This document shows positions 14,495 to 26,140 of a stretch of DNA of 64,000 nt, piece after piece. The position numbers and the translations under genes were made by a program. Source of the stretch: Phycisphaerales bacterium. GTDB lineage: Bacteria > Planctomycetota > Phycisphaerae > Phycisphaerales > UBA1924. The notes beneath the pieces were generated by a model. The model saw only the letters and a list, made by a program, of their open reading frames with translations. It had not been told where the DNA came from and did not search any database. The stretch covers positions 496,001 to 560,000 of the forward strand of contig JAJDDJ010000001.1 in the NCBI GenBank assembly GCA_029260395.1, written 5' to 3'. Position 1 is the stretch's first letter; the number at the start of each line of letters is the position of its first letter.

Positions 14495-17157
14495 GATTTT
14501 TGTCCTTGCGGTCTGCAGTCGTCCTGTCGCTGCTGATCGGTAGCGCCGCATGCGCGCAGGTCGTGCGGGACGCTGACCCATCGGGTGAACTGGCACCGGC
14601 GCGACCCGAGCCCGCAGCCGACCTGCTCAGCTATGTGGACGCCGGGTATTGGTCGCCCGAGGAGCGCACCCAACTCCGCGTCGAGCACGGCTTATGGGAG
14701 CCCGAAGAACTCACCACGCCGGCGCTGACCGCGCGGGCCATGCTGCTCGCAGGAAGGCCCAGCCACGGCTCCTTGAGCGTGCCGCTCGCGGAGCCCCTCG
14801 ACCGGGCCGAGGCGATGATCGAGCGCGGCGAGCTTCGCGATGCGCTCAAGATGCTCGATGGCATCGATACCATTCGTGCGCACCGCATGCGCGCTGAGGC
14901 ACTTGAGCTGCAGGGCGATTACGAGCAGGCCGACCAAGCAGTCGACCCCGTGGTCGATGCCCTGCTGGCCGACACGCTCGAAGATGCCGACGAACTGGTC
15001 GACGGGGTGCTCGCGCTGATGGTTCGCAGCAGGCTGCGCGGGCCGAGCAAGCCGGGCGACCCGGGCAGCGCCGCCGCGGACTTCCGGACGCTCATGCAAC
15101 TGCTGGCGCGCGCACGCGATGAGCTGGACCGCCAGTCGTGGCGAGCCCATGCGGTCGAGGCAGAGCTGCTGTACGAGCGTGGCAACCTGCCCCAAGCCAC
15201 CGAGGCGGCGCGTGATGCCCTCATCCGCAACCCGCGCGCCGCTCGCGTCTGGCGGCTGATGGGCACGATGACGGTCGACCGCTTCAACTTCGACAAGGCG
15301 ATGGCCATCGCAGACGTAATGGATGGCCTGGCAGACGGGCCGAGCCCGGACGCGGGGCTCCTCCGCGCGCGCGCGGCACTCAGGCAGAACGACGTCGCGG
15401 GCGCGCTCGAACAAGTCGAACAAGTGCTGAGGGAGCTTCCAACCCACCCGCGCGGGCTTGCGCTACACGCAGCAGCGGTCGCTTCGACCTTCGATGAGGC
15501 GGCTTTGAGAGCGGCGCTTGCAGCGTTCGACGCGCGCACAGGCACCCCATCGCTTGCCCCCCACCACGCGCAGCTGGCGGTTGGTATGCGTCTCGGCGAG
15601 GCCCGCCAGTACGAGCCCGCCGCGGCATACCTGCGAGAGGCTATCAAGCGCCAGCCCAACCTTGCCCAGTCCTGGAGCGAACTGGGTTTGCTCTCGATGC
15701 AGGCTGGCAAGGATGACGAAGCGCTCGATGCGCTGCGCGAAGCAGCAAGGCTCGACCCGTTCCACACGCAGGCGGTCAACTCGCTCGCGTTGATCGAGGG
15801 CCTGGTCGACTGGCCCACGCTCGAGAGCGAGCACTTCATCGTGCGGTACCGCGCGGGCATCGATGAGCTGCTCGCGCGCGAGATGCTGCCGGTGCTGGAG
15901 GCCATCCACGCCCGCGTCACCGGTCCAGAGGGCTTCGACCACGAGCCGGGGCAGCCGACCATCATCGAACTGATGCCCGACCACGCGACGTTCGCTGTGC
16001 GCATCACGGGCATGCCCGCGCTGCACACCGTTGCCGCCGCCACCGGCCCGGCCATCGCGATGGAGAGCCCGCAGGAAGGCCCCGGCTTCACCACCGGCAC
16101 CTATGACTGGCCCCGCGTGCTCGAGCACGAATACGCGCACACCGTCACGCTCAGCCGAACCCGCAACCGCATCCCGCACTGGTTCACAGAAGCCGCCGCC
16201 GTTTGGATGGAGAACAGCCCACGCCCTTGGGGCTGGTGGCAGCTGCTCGCTGCCGCGTACGAGAGCGGGACGCTGTTCAAGATGGACGAGATCAGCCTGC
16301 GGTTTGTCCGGCCGATCAAGCCGAGCGACCGCACGCAGGCGTACGCGCAGGGCCACTGGATGTACGAGTACATGGTGCATGCGCACGGCGGCCGCGCGCC
16401 GCTCGAACTGATGGACCTGTACGCCGAGGGCGTGGCGCAAGATGAAGCGATGCAGCGTGTGCTCGGGATCGGCGAAGACGAGTTCTTTGCAAACTTCATC
16501 GAATGGGCGGGCGATGAGCTGCTCGCTGCGGGGCTGCACCAAGCGGACGATGAGCCCACGCTCGAAGAGCTGGCCTCCAAGGCGGGCATCGATCTCGGCG
16601 AGCCCCCTTCCACGTGGGAGCCGGGCGTGCTGGCCACATGGCTTGATGAATACCCCGAGCACCCGGAGGTGCTAAAGGCCGCGGTGGTCGCGGCCCTCGC
16701 TGACAAGGGCGATGAGCCGCTTGCGCTTAGTCCCGAGCTGGTCCCGCTGCTGGAGCGTTTGGCGCGCGCGCGGCCCGTCGATCCGCTGGCCCACCGCGAG
16801 CTTGCAAGGCTGGCGCTGACGGGCGAACTTGAGGGCGCTCGCGCCGACGCCATCGCGATCGAGCATCTGGAGTTTCTCGACCTGAGCCAGACCAACACGC
16901 CGGTGTACGCGCGGGCGCTGGTCGAGCGGTACGCCAAGCTCGGCGATCTTGATCAGGCGTGGGCCAAGGCGGACCGCGCGGTGAATATCGCGCCGTTTGA
17001 TCCAGCCCTGCGCGAGGTCGCGGCGACGGTCGCGGTGCAGGCCAAGCGGTGGGAAGAGGCGGAGCGGATGCTCGCAGCACTCGCCGAGCTCGAACCGGAT
17101 CGACCGATCCATGCGCGCAGGCTCGAAGCGCTCCGCAAGCTGCGCGCGGCTGAATAA
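14491..17157 (+). CDS. TPR-repeat protein with peptidase MA-type metalloprotease domain
   Basis: 888 aa beginning at a GTG that overlaps the previous stop. The signal peptide (RFLSLRSAVVLSLLIGSAAC) may end in a lipobox. TPR-type helical pairs fill about residues 100-440 (LAQSWSELGLLSMQAGKDDE, ALDALREAARLDPF). A gluzincin-type catalytic domain follows: HEYAH at 546-550 (HExxH) with the downstream Glu in HWFTEAAAVWMEN, the pattern of the peptidase MA family. More TPR-like helices end the chain. It is probably an exported protease or scaffold. The coupling with the LolA-like gene suggests the two products work together at the envelope. Substrate unknown. Confidence 0.82.
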   Translation: MRFLSLRSAVVLSLLIGSAACAQVVRDADPSGELAPARPEPAADLLSYVDAGYWSPEERTQLRVEHGLWEPEELTTPALTARAMLLAGRPSHGSLSVPLAEPLDRAEAMIERGELRDALKMLDGIDTIRAHRMRAEALELQGDYEQADQAVDPVVDALLADTLEDADELVDGVLALMVRSRLRGPSKPGDPGSAAADFRTLMQLLARARDELDRQSWRAHAVEAELLYERGNLPQATEAARDALIRNPRAARVWRLMGTMTVDRFNFDKAMAIADVMDGLADGPSPDAGLLRARAALRQNDVAGALEQVEQVLRELPTHPRGLALHAAAVASTFDEAALRAALAAFDARTGTPSLAPHHAQLAVGMRLGEARQYEPAAAYLREAIKRQPNLAQSWSELGLLSMQAGKDDEALDALREAARLDPFHTQAVNSLALIEGLVDWPTLESEHFIVRYRAGIDELLAREMLPVLEAIHARVTGPEGFDHEPGQPTIIELMPDHATFAVRITGMPALHTVAAATGPAIAMESPQEGPGFTTGTYDWPRVLEHEYAHTVTLSRTRNRIPHWFTEAAAVWMENSPRPWGWWQLLAAAYESGTLFKMDEISLRFVRPIKPSDRTQAYAQGHWMYEYMVHAHGGRAPLELMDLYAEGVAQDEAMQRVLGIGEDEFFANFIEWAGDELLAAGLHQADDEPTLEELASKAGIDLGEPPSTWEPGVLATWLDEYPEHPEVLKAAVVAALADKGDEPLALSPELVPLLERLARARPVDPLAHRELARLALTGELEGARADAIAIEHLEFLDLSQTNTPVYARALVERYAKLGDLDQAWAKADRAVNIAPFDPALREVAATVAVQAKRWEEAERMLAALAELEPDRPIHARRLEALRKLRAAE

Positions 17158-17183
17158 GCAAGCTTCAATATGACGACAGGCAT

Positions 17184-17957
17184 TCAGGCGACGGCTTTGG
17201 GCGCATGCATGCGTGCGCCCTTGGCCTTGCCGCCGGGCAGTTCCGGCGGCGGGTGGTCGTTGAGCGGCCAGCTGGTCCACTCGCCGAATCGACGGCGGAG
17301 GTCCTCTGCGATCGCGCCCGAGCGCAAGTCCGTATCCCCGTAATCGACGACAGGCAGAATCCGAAGCGTGCTTCGGCTGGTCCGCCACAGGCTCGACCAC
17401 GCGGGATCAACCTGGGGAGTGCCCTCGATGATGATCGGCAGCACCGGAGCTTTAGCCCTGTGGACGATCAGCCCCACCCCGCCGACGAAGGGCATGATCT
17501 GGCGGGCTGGTCTTTCGAGCATGCCCTCGGGGAAAATGCCGATCACGCCCCCGAGTTCAAGGTGACGGATCGCCTCGCGGGCGCCTGTGATCTCCCGCTG
17601 GGTGCGGTCCACCGAGATCACCTGGGCCCATTGCCAGAACAGTTCGAGACCGGATAGCCGCATGTCGCGGGCCATCATCCAGCGGACAAAGAACGGGCAG
17701 ATCGCCTGAATGAGCAGCGGATCAATGCCTGCGGTGTGGTTGGCCACCACGACCAGCTTGCCCGGGCAGTTGCTTTTGGGCAGATGCTCGAGCCCCTCGA
17801 CGCGTAAGTTGTGAAACACCAAGGCATAAAGCCTGGCGAAACGACTGGCGAGCCAGGTCAGCACATCACCCCTTGGGCCACCCGAGGCCATATGCGTGAG
17901 CACGGCCCAGCCGACCCAAAGCGCAGCGACAAAGATGATCCAGCCGAGATCGTTCAC
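17184..17957 (-). CDS. 1-acylglycerol-3-phosphate acyltransferase family protein
   Basis: PlsC-type membrane acyltransferase that places the second acyl chain in phosphatidic acid, or a relative acting on another glycerolipid. A membrane helix at residues 4-24 (LGWIIFVAALWVGWAVL) precedes the catalytic HX4D box NHTAGID, then WMMARDM, and the acceptor-binding FPEG box (GVIGIFPEGMLERP). 257 aa is usual for the family. It is convergent with the TPR-protease gene, 26 bp away. The start at ATG 17957 faces rarA, and the gap to that gene's start is about 150 bp. Confidence 0.9.
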   Translation of the reverse strand: MNDLGWIIFVAALWVGWAVLTHMASGGPRGDVLTWLASRFARLYALVFHNLRVEGLEHLPKSNCPGKLVVVANHTAGIDPLLIQAICPFFVRWMMARDMRLSGLELFWQWAQVISVDRTQREITGAREAIRHLELGGVIGIFPEGMLERPARQIMPFVGGVGLIVHRAKAPVLPIIIEGTPQVDPAWSSLWRTSRSTLRILPVVDYGDTDLRSGAIAEDLRRRFGEWTSWPLNDHPPPELPGGKAKGARMHAPKAVA

Positions 17958-18107
17958 CCGTCATGTTAGCAAACACTCAGTTGAGGTCCAATCGCAGGTA
18001 GAGTGCGAGGCGTGTTTTTGGGGCTCTGCGTGGTTGTGCCGGGGTCGGTCGAAGGAGCCGACGCGAAAGTTGCGCTGATGCCTCTACCCGAACACTACCA
18101 TGACGGC

Positions 18108-19484
18108 ATGACGGATCTGTGGGCCCCCAAACGCGAAGCAGCCCGCGCCACGGTCGAGCCGCTCGCCGCGAGGATGCGGCCGCGGAGCCTCGACGAACTC
18201 GCGGGCCAGCGGCACCTGCTTGCGCCGGGCAAGCTGCTCCGCCGGATGCTCGAAGCCGACGCGATTACGTCGCTCATCCTCCACGGCCCGCCGGGCACGG
18301 GCAAGACGACGCTCGCTGAACTGATCGCGGTCCATACCAAGCGGGTGTTCGTGCGGGAGCACGCCGCGAGCGTGGGCGTGGGCCGAATCCGCGAGGTGCT
18401 CACAGAGGCGGCCCGACGGGTGGAGCTTGGCCAGGGGCGGACGATTCTGTTTCTTGATGAGATCCACCGGTTCAACAAGGCCCAGCAGGATGTGCTGCTT
18501 GGCGACGTGGAGCGGGGCCTGATTACGCTGGTTGGCGCGACAACGGAAAACCCGCTGTTCGCGTGCAACGCGGCGCTGGTGAGCCGATCGACGCTGTTTC
18601 GGCTTGAGCAACTGACGATCGAAGACATCGAGGCGGTGCTGAAGCGTGCGCTCAGCGATGGCCCGCGCGGGTATGGCGGGCAAGGCATCTCGGCCACGGC
18701 TGAGGCGCTGCGGCACTGGGCGATCCAGAGCGATGGCGATGCCCGCCGAGCGCTGACGGCGCTGGAAGTCGCGGTTCGGTCGTGCAGGGCTAGGGAAACT
18801 GGCGAGGACGAGATCGTCATCACGCTTGAAATAGCGGAAGATTCGATCCAGGGCAAGGCTGCGGTTTATGGCGATGACGGGCACTACGACACGGTGAGTG
18901 CGCTGATCAAGTCGGTTCGCGGCAGCGACCCCGATGCTGGGCTGTACTGGCTGGCGCGGATGCTCGAAGCAGGCGAGGACCCTCGGTTCATTGCGCGCAG
19001 GCTGGCGATTCTGGCGAGTGAGGACGTGGGCAACGCGGACCCGCAGGCGGTGGTGATCGCGCAAGCGTGCTGGTCGCTTTTGGAGCGCATCGGGATGCCC
19101 GAGGGGCGGATCACGCTGGCGCAGTGCGTGACGTATCTGGCGCTCGCGCCCAAGAGCAACGCGAGCTACACCGCGATCGAGGCGGCTCTGGAAGATGTGC
19201 GCGAGGGTCGGACGCTGCCGGTGCCGCTGCACCTGCGGGACCCGAACTCGTCGCCGGTATCGAATGCGGGAGGCGAGTCGGGCGACGGCCGGGGGGTTCG
19301 GCTGAGGGACCGCAAGGGCGAGGCCTACGAGTACAGCCACCTGACCAAGGACGGCGTAACGGGTCAGGACTACCTGGGGGTTGAGAAGCGCTACTACGAG
19401 CCGGGTGAGCACGGGGCGGAGGCCAAGATGCGGGCGAGGCTCGAAGAAGTGCGCACGCAGCGGCAGCGGCGGAGGCGCCAGTGA
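18108..19484 (+). CDS. rarA: Replication-associated recombination protein RarA/MgsA
   Basis: AAA+ ATPase related to clamp loaders and RuvB that acts at stalled forks. MRPRSLDELAGQRHLL opens the fold. Walker A is GPPGTGKTTLAE, Walker B is ILFLDEIHRFNKAQQD, and sensor 1 is GATTENPLFACN, all very close to the family consensus. The C-terminal tetramerisation region contains KSVRGSDPDAGLYWLARML and ASEDVGNADPQA. About 458 aa. The start is uncertain: ATG 18108 gives a usual N-terminus, ATG 18078 adds ten residues, and the frame is open from GTG 18003. It is followed 58 bp later by the cyclo-ligase gene. Confidence 0.93.
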   Translation: MTDLWAPKREAARATVEPLAARMRPRSLDELAGQRHLLAPGKLLRRMLEADAITSLILHGPPGTGKTTLAELIAVHTKRVFVREHAASVGVGRIREVLTEAARRVELGQGRTILFLDEIHRFNKAQQDVLLGDVERGLITLVGATTENPLFACNAALVSRSTLFRLEQLTIEDIEAVLKRALSDGPRGYGGQGISATAEALRHWAIQSDGDARRALTALEVAVRSCRARETGEDEIVITLEIAEDSIQGKAAVYGDDGHYDTVSALIKSVRGSDPDAGLYWLARMLEAGEDPRFIARRLAILASEDVGNADPQAVVIAQACWSLLERIGMPEGRITLAQCVTYLALAPKSNASYTAIEAALEDVREGRTLPVPLHLRDPNSSPVSNAGGESGDGRGVRLRDRKGEAYEYSHLTKDGVTGQDYLGVEKRYYEPGEHGAEAKMRARLEEVRTQRQRRRRQ

Positions 19485-19542
19485 GAAGTCCCGTCATGAC
19501 CCGATTGATGGGAGCAGCGGCGATGTGTCGATGGAGGTGGCT

Positions 19543-20175
19543 ATGACCCCCATCAGCGGAGAGAAGGAAGCCCTGCGCGCCGAGATGCGACAGCGTGCAG
19601 GCAGCCAGAGCCTCGAGGACCACAAGGCGGAGTCGGACGCGGTGTGCGCGCGCATCGTGGGCCTGCTGGGGTCGTGCAGGCGGGTGCTGCTTTACGCGCC
19701 GCTCGCCGACGAGGTGGACGTATGGCCGCTGGCGGCTTGGATGCTGGCCCGTGATATCGAGGTGGCGCTTCCGATGGTGGATTGGGAGCGCGAGCAGATG
19801 GTCGCGGCGTCTTACTGGGGCGATGAATCCGAGCTTGAGACGACGGGCCCGGGCATCCGCCAGCCGAAAGCGAGCGAGGAACTGGATGTGTACGAGTCGG
19901 CTTCGCTGGACGCGGTGATCGTGCCGGGAGTGGCGTTTGACGCGACGGGCGGTCGCCTGGGACGCGGCGGCGGGTACTACGACCGGTACCTGTCCGGGCC
20001 GATCGGGTCCGTTCGGGCGATCGGCGCCGGGTTTACGCACCAGGTGGTGGACAACGTGCCGCGCGAGCCGCACGATCGGATGGTGGATGTGCTTGTGACC
20101 CCTGCCGGCGTTTTGATGCCTGGGGCTGCGGGCGTTGTAGACAGCGACCAAGCCCAAGCCGGAGAAGCCAGATGA
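19543..20175 (+). CDS. 5-formyltetrahydrofolate cyclo-ligase
   Basis: Converts 5-formyl-THF to 5,10-methenyl-THF with ATP. The family hallmark PGVAFDATGGRLGRGGGYYDRYL is intact at about residues 125-147, preceded by KEALRAEMRQR (N-terminal Lys/Arg for ATP phosphate) and VLLYAPLADEVDVWPL. 210 aa. The start is decided by GGAGG at 19533-19537, five bases before ATG 19543; the ATG at 19531 overlaps that ribosome-binding site. The stop overlaps the ATG of the L,D-transpeptidase gene (ATGA at 20172-20175), so the two are translationally coupled. Confidence 0.93.
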   Translation: MTPISGEKEALRAEMRQRAGSQSLEDHKAESDAVCARIVGLLGSCRRVLLYAPLADEVDVWPLAAWMLARDIEVALPMVDWEREQMVAASYWGDESELETTGPGIRQPKASEELDVYESASLDAVIVPGVAFDATGGRLGRGGGYYDRYLSGPIGSVRAIGAGFTHQVVDNVPREPHDRMVDVLVTPAGVLMPGAAGVVDSDQAQAGEAR

Positions 20176-21521
20176 CCCTGCCCTCGCAGACCGCGCGTTC
20201 CTCGAACACCGCTCGCACGTTCACACGTTCGCGACGGCGCCGGCGTGGCAAGTCACGAGGCCCGGCGGCGCTGCTGGTGCTGGTCGTCGTGGTGCTGGCG
20301 GTTGGCAGCTGGGTGCTGGTCGGACCGGGCTGGGGCGCGCTCTCGTTTGGCAGCGATGGTGATGAGGGCAGCGGCTCGGAGAACGCTGTGGCGATCGGTG
20401 AACCGACCGATGCGCTGAGCACTCCAGTGGCCGGGTCCAACAATCGGTCGTGGGGCGAGCGCGGACTCGCGCCTGTTGAGCCTGAACGAGGGGGGGCGGA
20501 CAGCAGGCCCGTCACGGGCAACCCACCCGCGGGCGACGGGCGAAACCTAAGCGAAGCCCGGCGTAATCGCCAGACGAACGCGGCTCCCTCGCCGCTTGCT
20601 GCGGCGTTGCAGGCGGAAAACGGCGAACCAGAGCAAGAGCCCAACCGAACCAACAGCTCGCAGCCAGCGCCGGTCGGGCAGGCACCGAATCAGCCAGTCG
20701 TGGGCTCGCCTGCGAATACCGCACCGACGCAGCCCGCGGCTGGACCCAACGACGAGGCCATCGTGCAAGCCATGCGAGCCGCCGATGCCGAGGTGCAGCG
20801 CGGTAACCCGTCGGCGGCGCGGAGAATCCTCGAAGGCGTGGTCGGCATGGCCCAAGGTTCAAACGCTCCTGCGCGCGATGCGCTGAGCGCGCTGAACCGC
20901 GCGCTGCTCTTTGGCCCCAAGCTCTACGAGGGCGAGCCGATTACGCGGGCGTACGTCGTGCAGCCCGGCGATTCGCTGAGCAAAATCGCGCCTAAAGAAA
21001 ATCTGAACGTGGACTGGCGGCTGATTCAGCGGATTAACGGCATCGACGACCCAAGCAAGATCCGTCTCGGGCAAACAATCAAGCTATTGCAGGGGCCGTT
21101 CCACGGGGTCGTTCACAAGGGCGAGTACCGGCTGGACATCTTCCACGGGCCAGCAGCCAACCGCTCAGCTTGGCGGTACGTGATGAGCGCGCCGGTCGGG
21201 CTTGGCGAAGCAGGCTCGACTCCGACGGGCGAGTTCACGGTCAAGCCCAACAGCAGGCTCGTGAACCCGTACTGGGTGAACCCGCGAACGGGCGAACGTT
21301 TCGACAAGGACGACAAGAACAACCCGATCGGCGAACGCTGGATCGGGCTTGAGGGCCTTGGCGCGGATGCGATCAAGACGGGGTACGGGCTGCACGGGAC
21401 GATCGATCCCAGCTCAATTGGCGCTCAGCGGTCGATGGGCTGCATCCGGCTGGGGACCGAGGACGTGGAGTTGGTGTACGAGCTGCTGCTTCCGGGGTCT
21501 TTGGTCTCGATCGTGGACTGA
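20172..21521 (+). CDS. LysM and YkuD-domain L,D-transpeptidase
   Basis: Envelope enzyme forming 3-3 peptidoglycan crosslinks or attaching proteins to the wall. A basic N-terminus and one membrane helix (about residues 33-52, LLVLVVVVLAVGSWVLV) anchor it. A disordered linker of about 170 residues rich in Pro, Asn, Ala and Gln follows, then a short helical region, a LysM domain (AYVVQPGDSLSKIAPKENLN) and the YkuD catalytic domain. The last has HGTIDP then SMGCIRLGTEDVELVYELL, the HX(n)SxGCxR motif with nucleophilic Cys. 449 aa. It is coupled to the upstream cyclo-ligase by an ATGA overlap, an odd functional pairing. Confidence 0.92.
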   Translation: MTLPSQTARSSNTARTFTRSRRRRRGKSRGPAALLVLVVVVLAVGSWVLVGPGWGALSFGSDGDEGSGSENAVAIGEPTDALSTPVAGSNNRSWGERGLAPVEPERGGADSRPVTGNPPAGDGRNLSEARRNRQTNAAPSPLAAALQAENGEPEQEPNRTNSSQPAPVGQAPNQPVVGSPANTAPTQPAAGPNDEAIVQAMRAADAEVQRGNPSAARRILEGVVGMAQGSNAPARDALSALNRALLFGPKLYEGEPITRAYVVQPGDSLSKIAPKENLNVDWRLIQRINGIDDPSKIRLGQTIKLLQGPFHGVVHKGEYRLDIFHGPAANRSAWRYVMSAPVGLGEAGSTPTGEFTVKPNSRLVNPYWVNPRTGERFDKDDKNNPIGERWIGLEGLGADAIKTGYGLHGTIDPSSIGAQRSMGCIRLGTEDVELVYELLLPGSLVSIVD

Positions 21522-21640
21522 GCCATCGGCCCCCTCAGTGCCTTTGGAAACCGTGCTTTGAGGGCTCTAACGGGGGTACTCCGTAGCCGCTGCGCTGAGA
21601 CTTTGCCGGGTTTGGTTCCTATGATTTGGGCCGCGCCTGA

Positions 21641-21660
21641 GAGGGGCTTTCTGGCCCCTC
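21641..21660 (+). promoter_or_regulatory. Stem-loop in gyrB leader
   Basis: A hairpin with a 7-bp stem (GAGGGGC at 21641-21647, GCCCCTC at 21654-21660) and a TTTCTG loop lies 53 bp before the gyrB start. A TATGAT -10-like hexamer at 21620-21625, without a good -35, would place it in the 5' leader. There is no T-run, so it is not an intrinsic terminator for the upstream gene. Any role in gyrB control is a guess. Confidence 0.35.
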
Positions 21661-21713
21661 GAACGCACCCGAACCGGCCGCCCTTTGCGCGACTGAAATG
21701 AGCCCCCTTGCCC

Positions 21714-24401
<2,688 letters not shown>

Positions 24402-24626
24402 AGCCTGTCTGCTGTGATGATTGCGATCGGCCGCTGGAAGGCCATCGGGTCCCGAACAGAGCAGCATGCGAGGACCGAGAACGTCGCTCGCCATGGCCCG
24501 TCAGGCATGTTGATGGTCCCCCGCAACAGTCTGCGATCCCAAACGCCGATGCTGGCATCAGCCGGAGGCGGTGGCTGCGAATGGACGCGGCCGAGCACTG
24601 CCGGATCGCTGCTACGGGAATCGTTG

Positions 24627-25757
24627 ATGCCATCAGCAGACCACGGATCAAGCACGGGCCGACGCAACTCGCTGGGTCTCTCGCAGAAAGAGATCGAAGT
24701 GCTGCTCGATCGCTTTGATGCATCGGGCGGCGGGGCCTCGCCCAACCGCGAATTCACGCGATGGAAGTTCCGGCTGGAGCGGGTGATCATGAAAACGTCG
24801 CACCCCGGCGGCAGCGTGGTCGAGATCCCGGTGGTATGCCGGAACTTGTCGAGCGGCGGGGTCGGCGTGCTGCACTGCAACTATGTCCATCCCGGGTCGG
24901 AAGTCACCGTCGCGCTCGAGGTCGCGGGCGCAACTGCTTCCAAGGAGATTCCGGGCGTGGTGCGCCGGTGTGTGCACCGCGAGGGCAAGATTCACGACAT
25001 CGGGATCGAGTTCAAGCAGTCCATCAACGTGCGCGAGGTGCTCGGGCTGGACATCCTGTCGGACTGCTTCAGCCGAGAGACGATCGATAGCGAGCAACTC
25101 ACGGGCAACGTGGTTCACATCGAGCCTTCGACGCTCGATCGCAAAATTTTGCAGCATTACCTTCGCAGCACCAGCATCACACTTCGCCAAGCCGAGACGG
25201 GCGAACAGGGTCTGGAACTGGCGCGCAACCCGACCGACCTGATTATCATCAGCGACGAGCTTGAAGACCCTTCCCCCTTCGACTTTGTGATGCAGCTCCG
25301 TGCCGAGGGGCTGGCGGTGCCGATCGTGCTGGTGGCATCGAATGCCTCGCCGCATACGGCCACGATCGCCTCCTCGCTCAAACTCAGCGCGATGCTGACC
25401 AAGCCCATCGGCCAGGACCTGTTGATGCGAGCACTGGCTGAGTTCCTGATGAGCGGGGCATCCAAGGCCGACGGATCAGAAGCTGGCGCACAAGCCGTGG
25501 CCGCGATGGTCGAGCGATTGAAGGCCCTGGGTCAACAGCTCAACGAGGCGCTGGGCGCCAATGACGCTGAGGCGACCCTAACGGCAGTCGGGCAAATCCG
25601 CAGCGTCGGGCGTCGAGCTGGATTCGAGTCGGTCGCCAATCTCGCGGACAAAGCACACGATGAACTCGACGCGAGTCAGAACGTCGAGGAGTGCATCGGC
25701 GTGCTGCTGGAGCTCTCGACCGCCAGCGAGCAGGCCCGACCCGGCCAGGCGGCTTGA
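24627..25757 (+). CDS. PilZ domain - receiver-like domain - helical bundle fusion
   Basis: A signalling protein in three parts, counted from ATG 24627. A PilZ-like domain at about 45-140 includes NLSSGGVGVLHC, the (D/N)xSxxG motif, and GIEFKQS. A receiver-like domain at about 155-275 keeps the probable phospho-Asp (LIIISDEL) and the Lys (LTKPI), but the acidic pocket is reduced to one Glu (HIEPS) and the Thr is replaced. A C-terminal helical bundle (about 295-376) lacks an obvious phospho-accepting His. It may sense cyclic di-GMP and relay by protein contacts. The frame is open upstream to 24414, and no ribosome-binding site settles the start. Confidence 0.75.
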   Translation: MPSADHGSSTGRRNSLGLSQKEIEVLLDRFDASGGGASPNREFTRWKFRLERVIMKTSHPGGSVVEIPVVCRNLSSGGVGVLHCNYVHPGSEVTVALEVAGATASKEIPGVVRRCVHREGKIHDIGIEFKQSINVREVLGLDILSDCFSRETIDSEQLTGNVVHIEPSTLDRKILQHYLRSTSITLRQAETGEQGLELARNPTDLIIISDELEDPSPFDFVMQLRAEGLAVPIVLVASNASPHTATIASSLKLSAMLTKPIGQDLLMRALAEFLMSGASKADGSEAGAQAVAAMVERLKALGQQLNEALGANDAEATLTAVGQIRSVGRRAGFESVANLADKAHDELDASQNVEECIGVLLELSTASEQARPGQAA

Positions 25758-25801
25758 ACCGTGGATCGGCGCTGGGTTTCTGGAGGGCCGATTCCGGCAA
25801 G

Positions 25802-25876
25802 GGCGACTGACGGGATTCGAACCCGCGACCCCCAGGATCACAACCTGGTGCTCTAACCAACTGAGCTACAATCGCC
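25802..25876 (-). tRNA. tRNA-His (anticodon GTG)
   Basis: Read on the minus strand it forms a full cloverleaf: acceptor GCGATTG paired with CAGTCGC, D-arm GCTCAGTTGGTTAGAGC, anticodon stem CCAGG/CCTGG with loop TTGTGAT (anticodon GTG), and T-arm CGGGTTCGAATCCCG. The extra 5' G at 25876 is the encoded G-1 that pairs with discriminator C73 at 25802, the identity element for histidyl-tRNA synthetase. CCA is not encoded (CTT follows). It stands alone between the PilZ fusion gene and pckA. Confidence 0.96.
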
Positions 25877-26140
25877 ATCGGCACGCTCTGCAGCGTGCGC
25901 ACACGGGGACGATAGTTCCGCTGGCGGGCTCAGGCAACGCTGGCCGGGACCCTGTGGCCGCCAAGAATCGCCAATGCGAGCAAGCCTTTCGTGGCCCTCA
26001 CTCGTGCCTTGAGGCGGATTCGGGCGGTTTGCGGCCCATACCATCCATTGAGAACACACCGACCACGGCGTTGGACCGATTCAGTAGGGGTCCCCGCCGG
26101 TGATTCCTGTACACAAGCCAGCCCTGAAAGCAGACAGACC

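Noticed and set aside
18084-19412. Minus-strand 442-codon open frame
   Set aside because: Antisense of rarA, Arg-rich and featureless.
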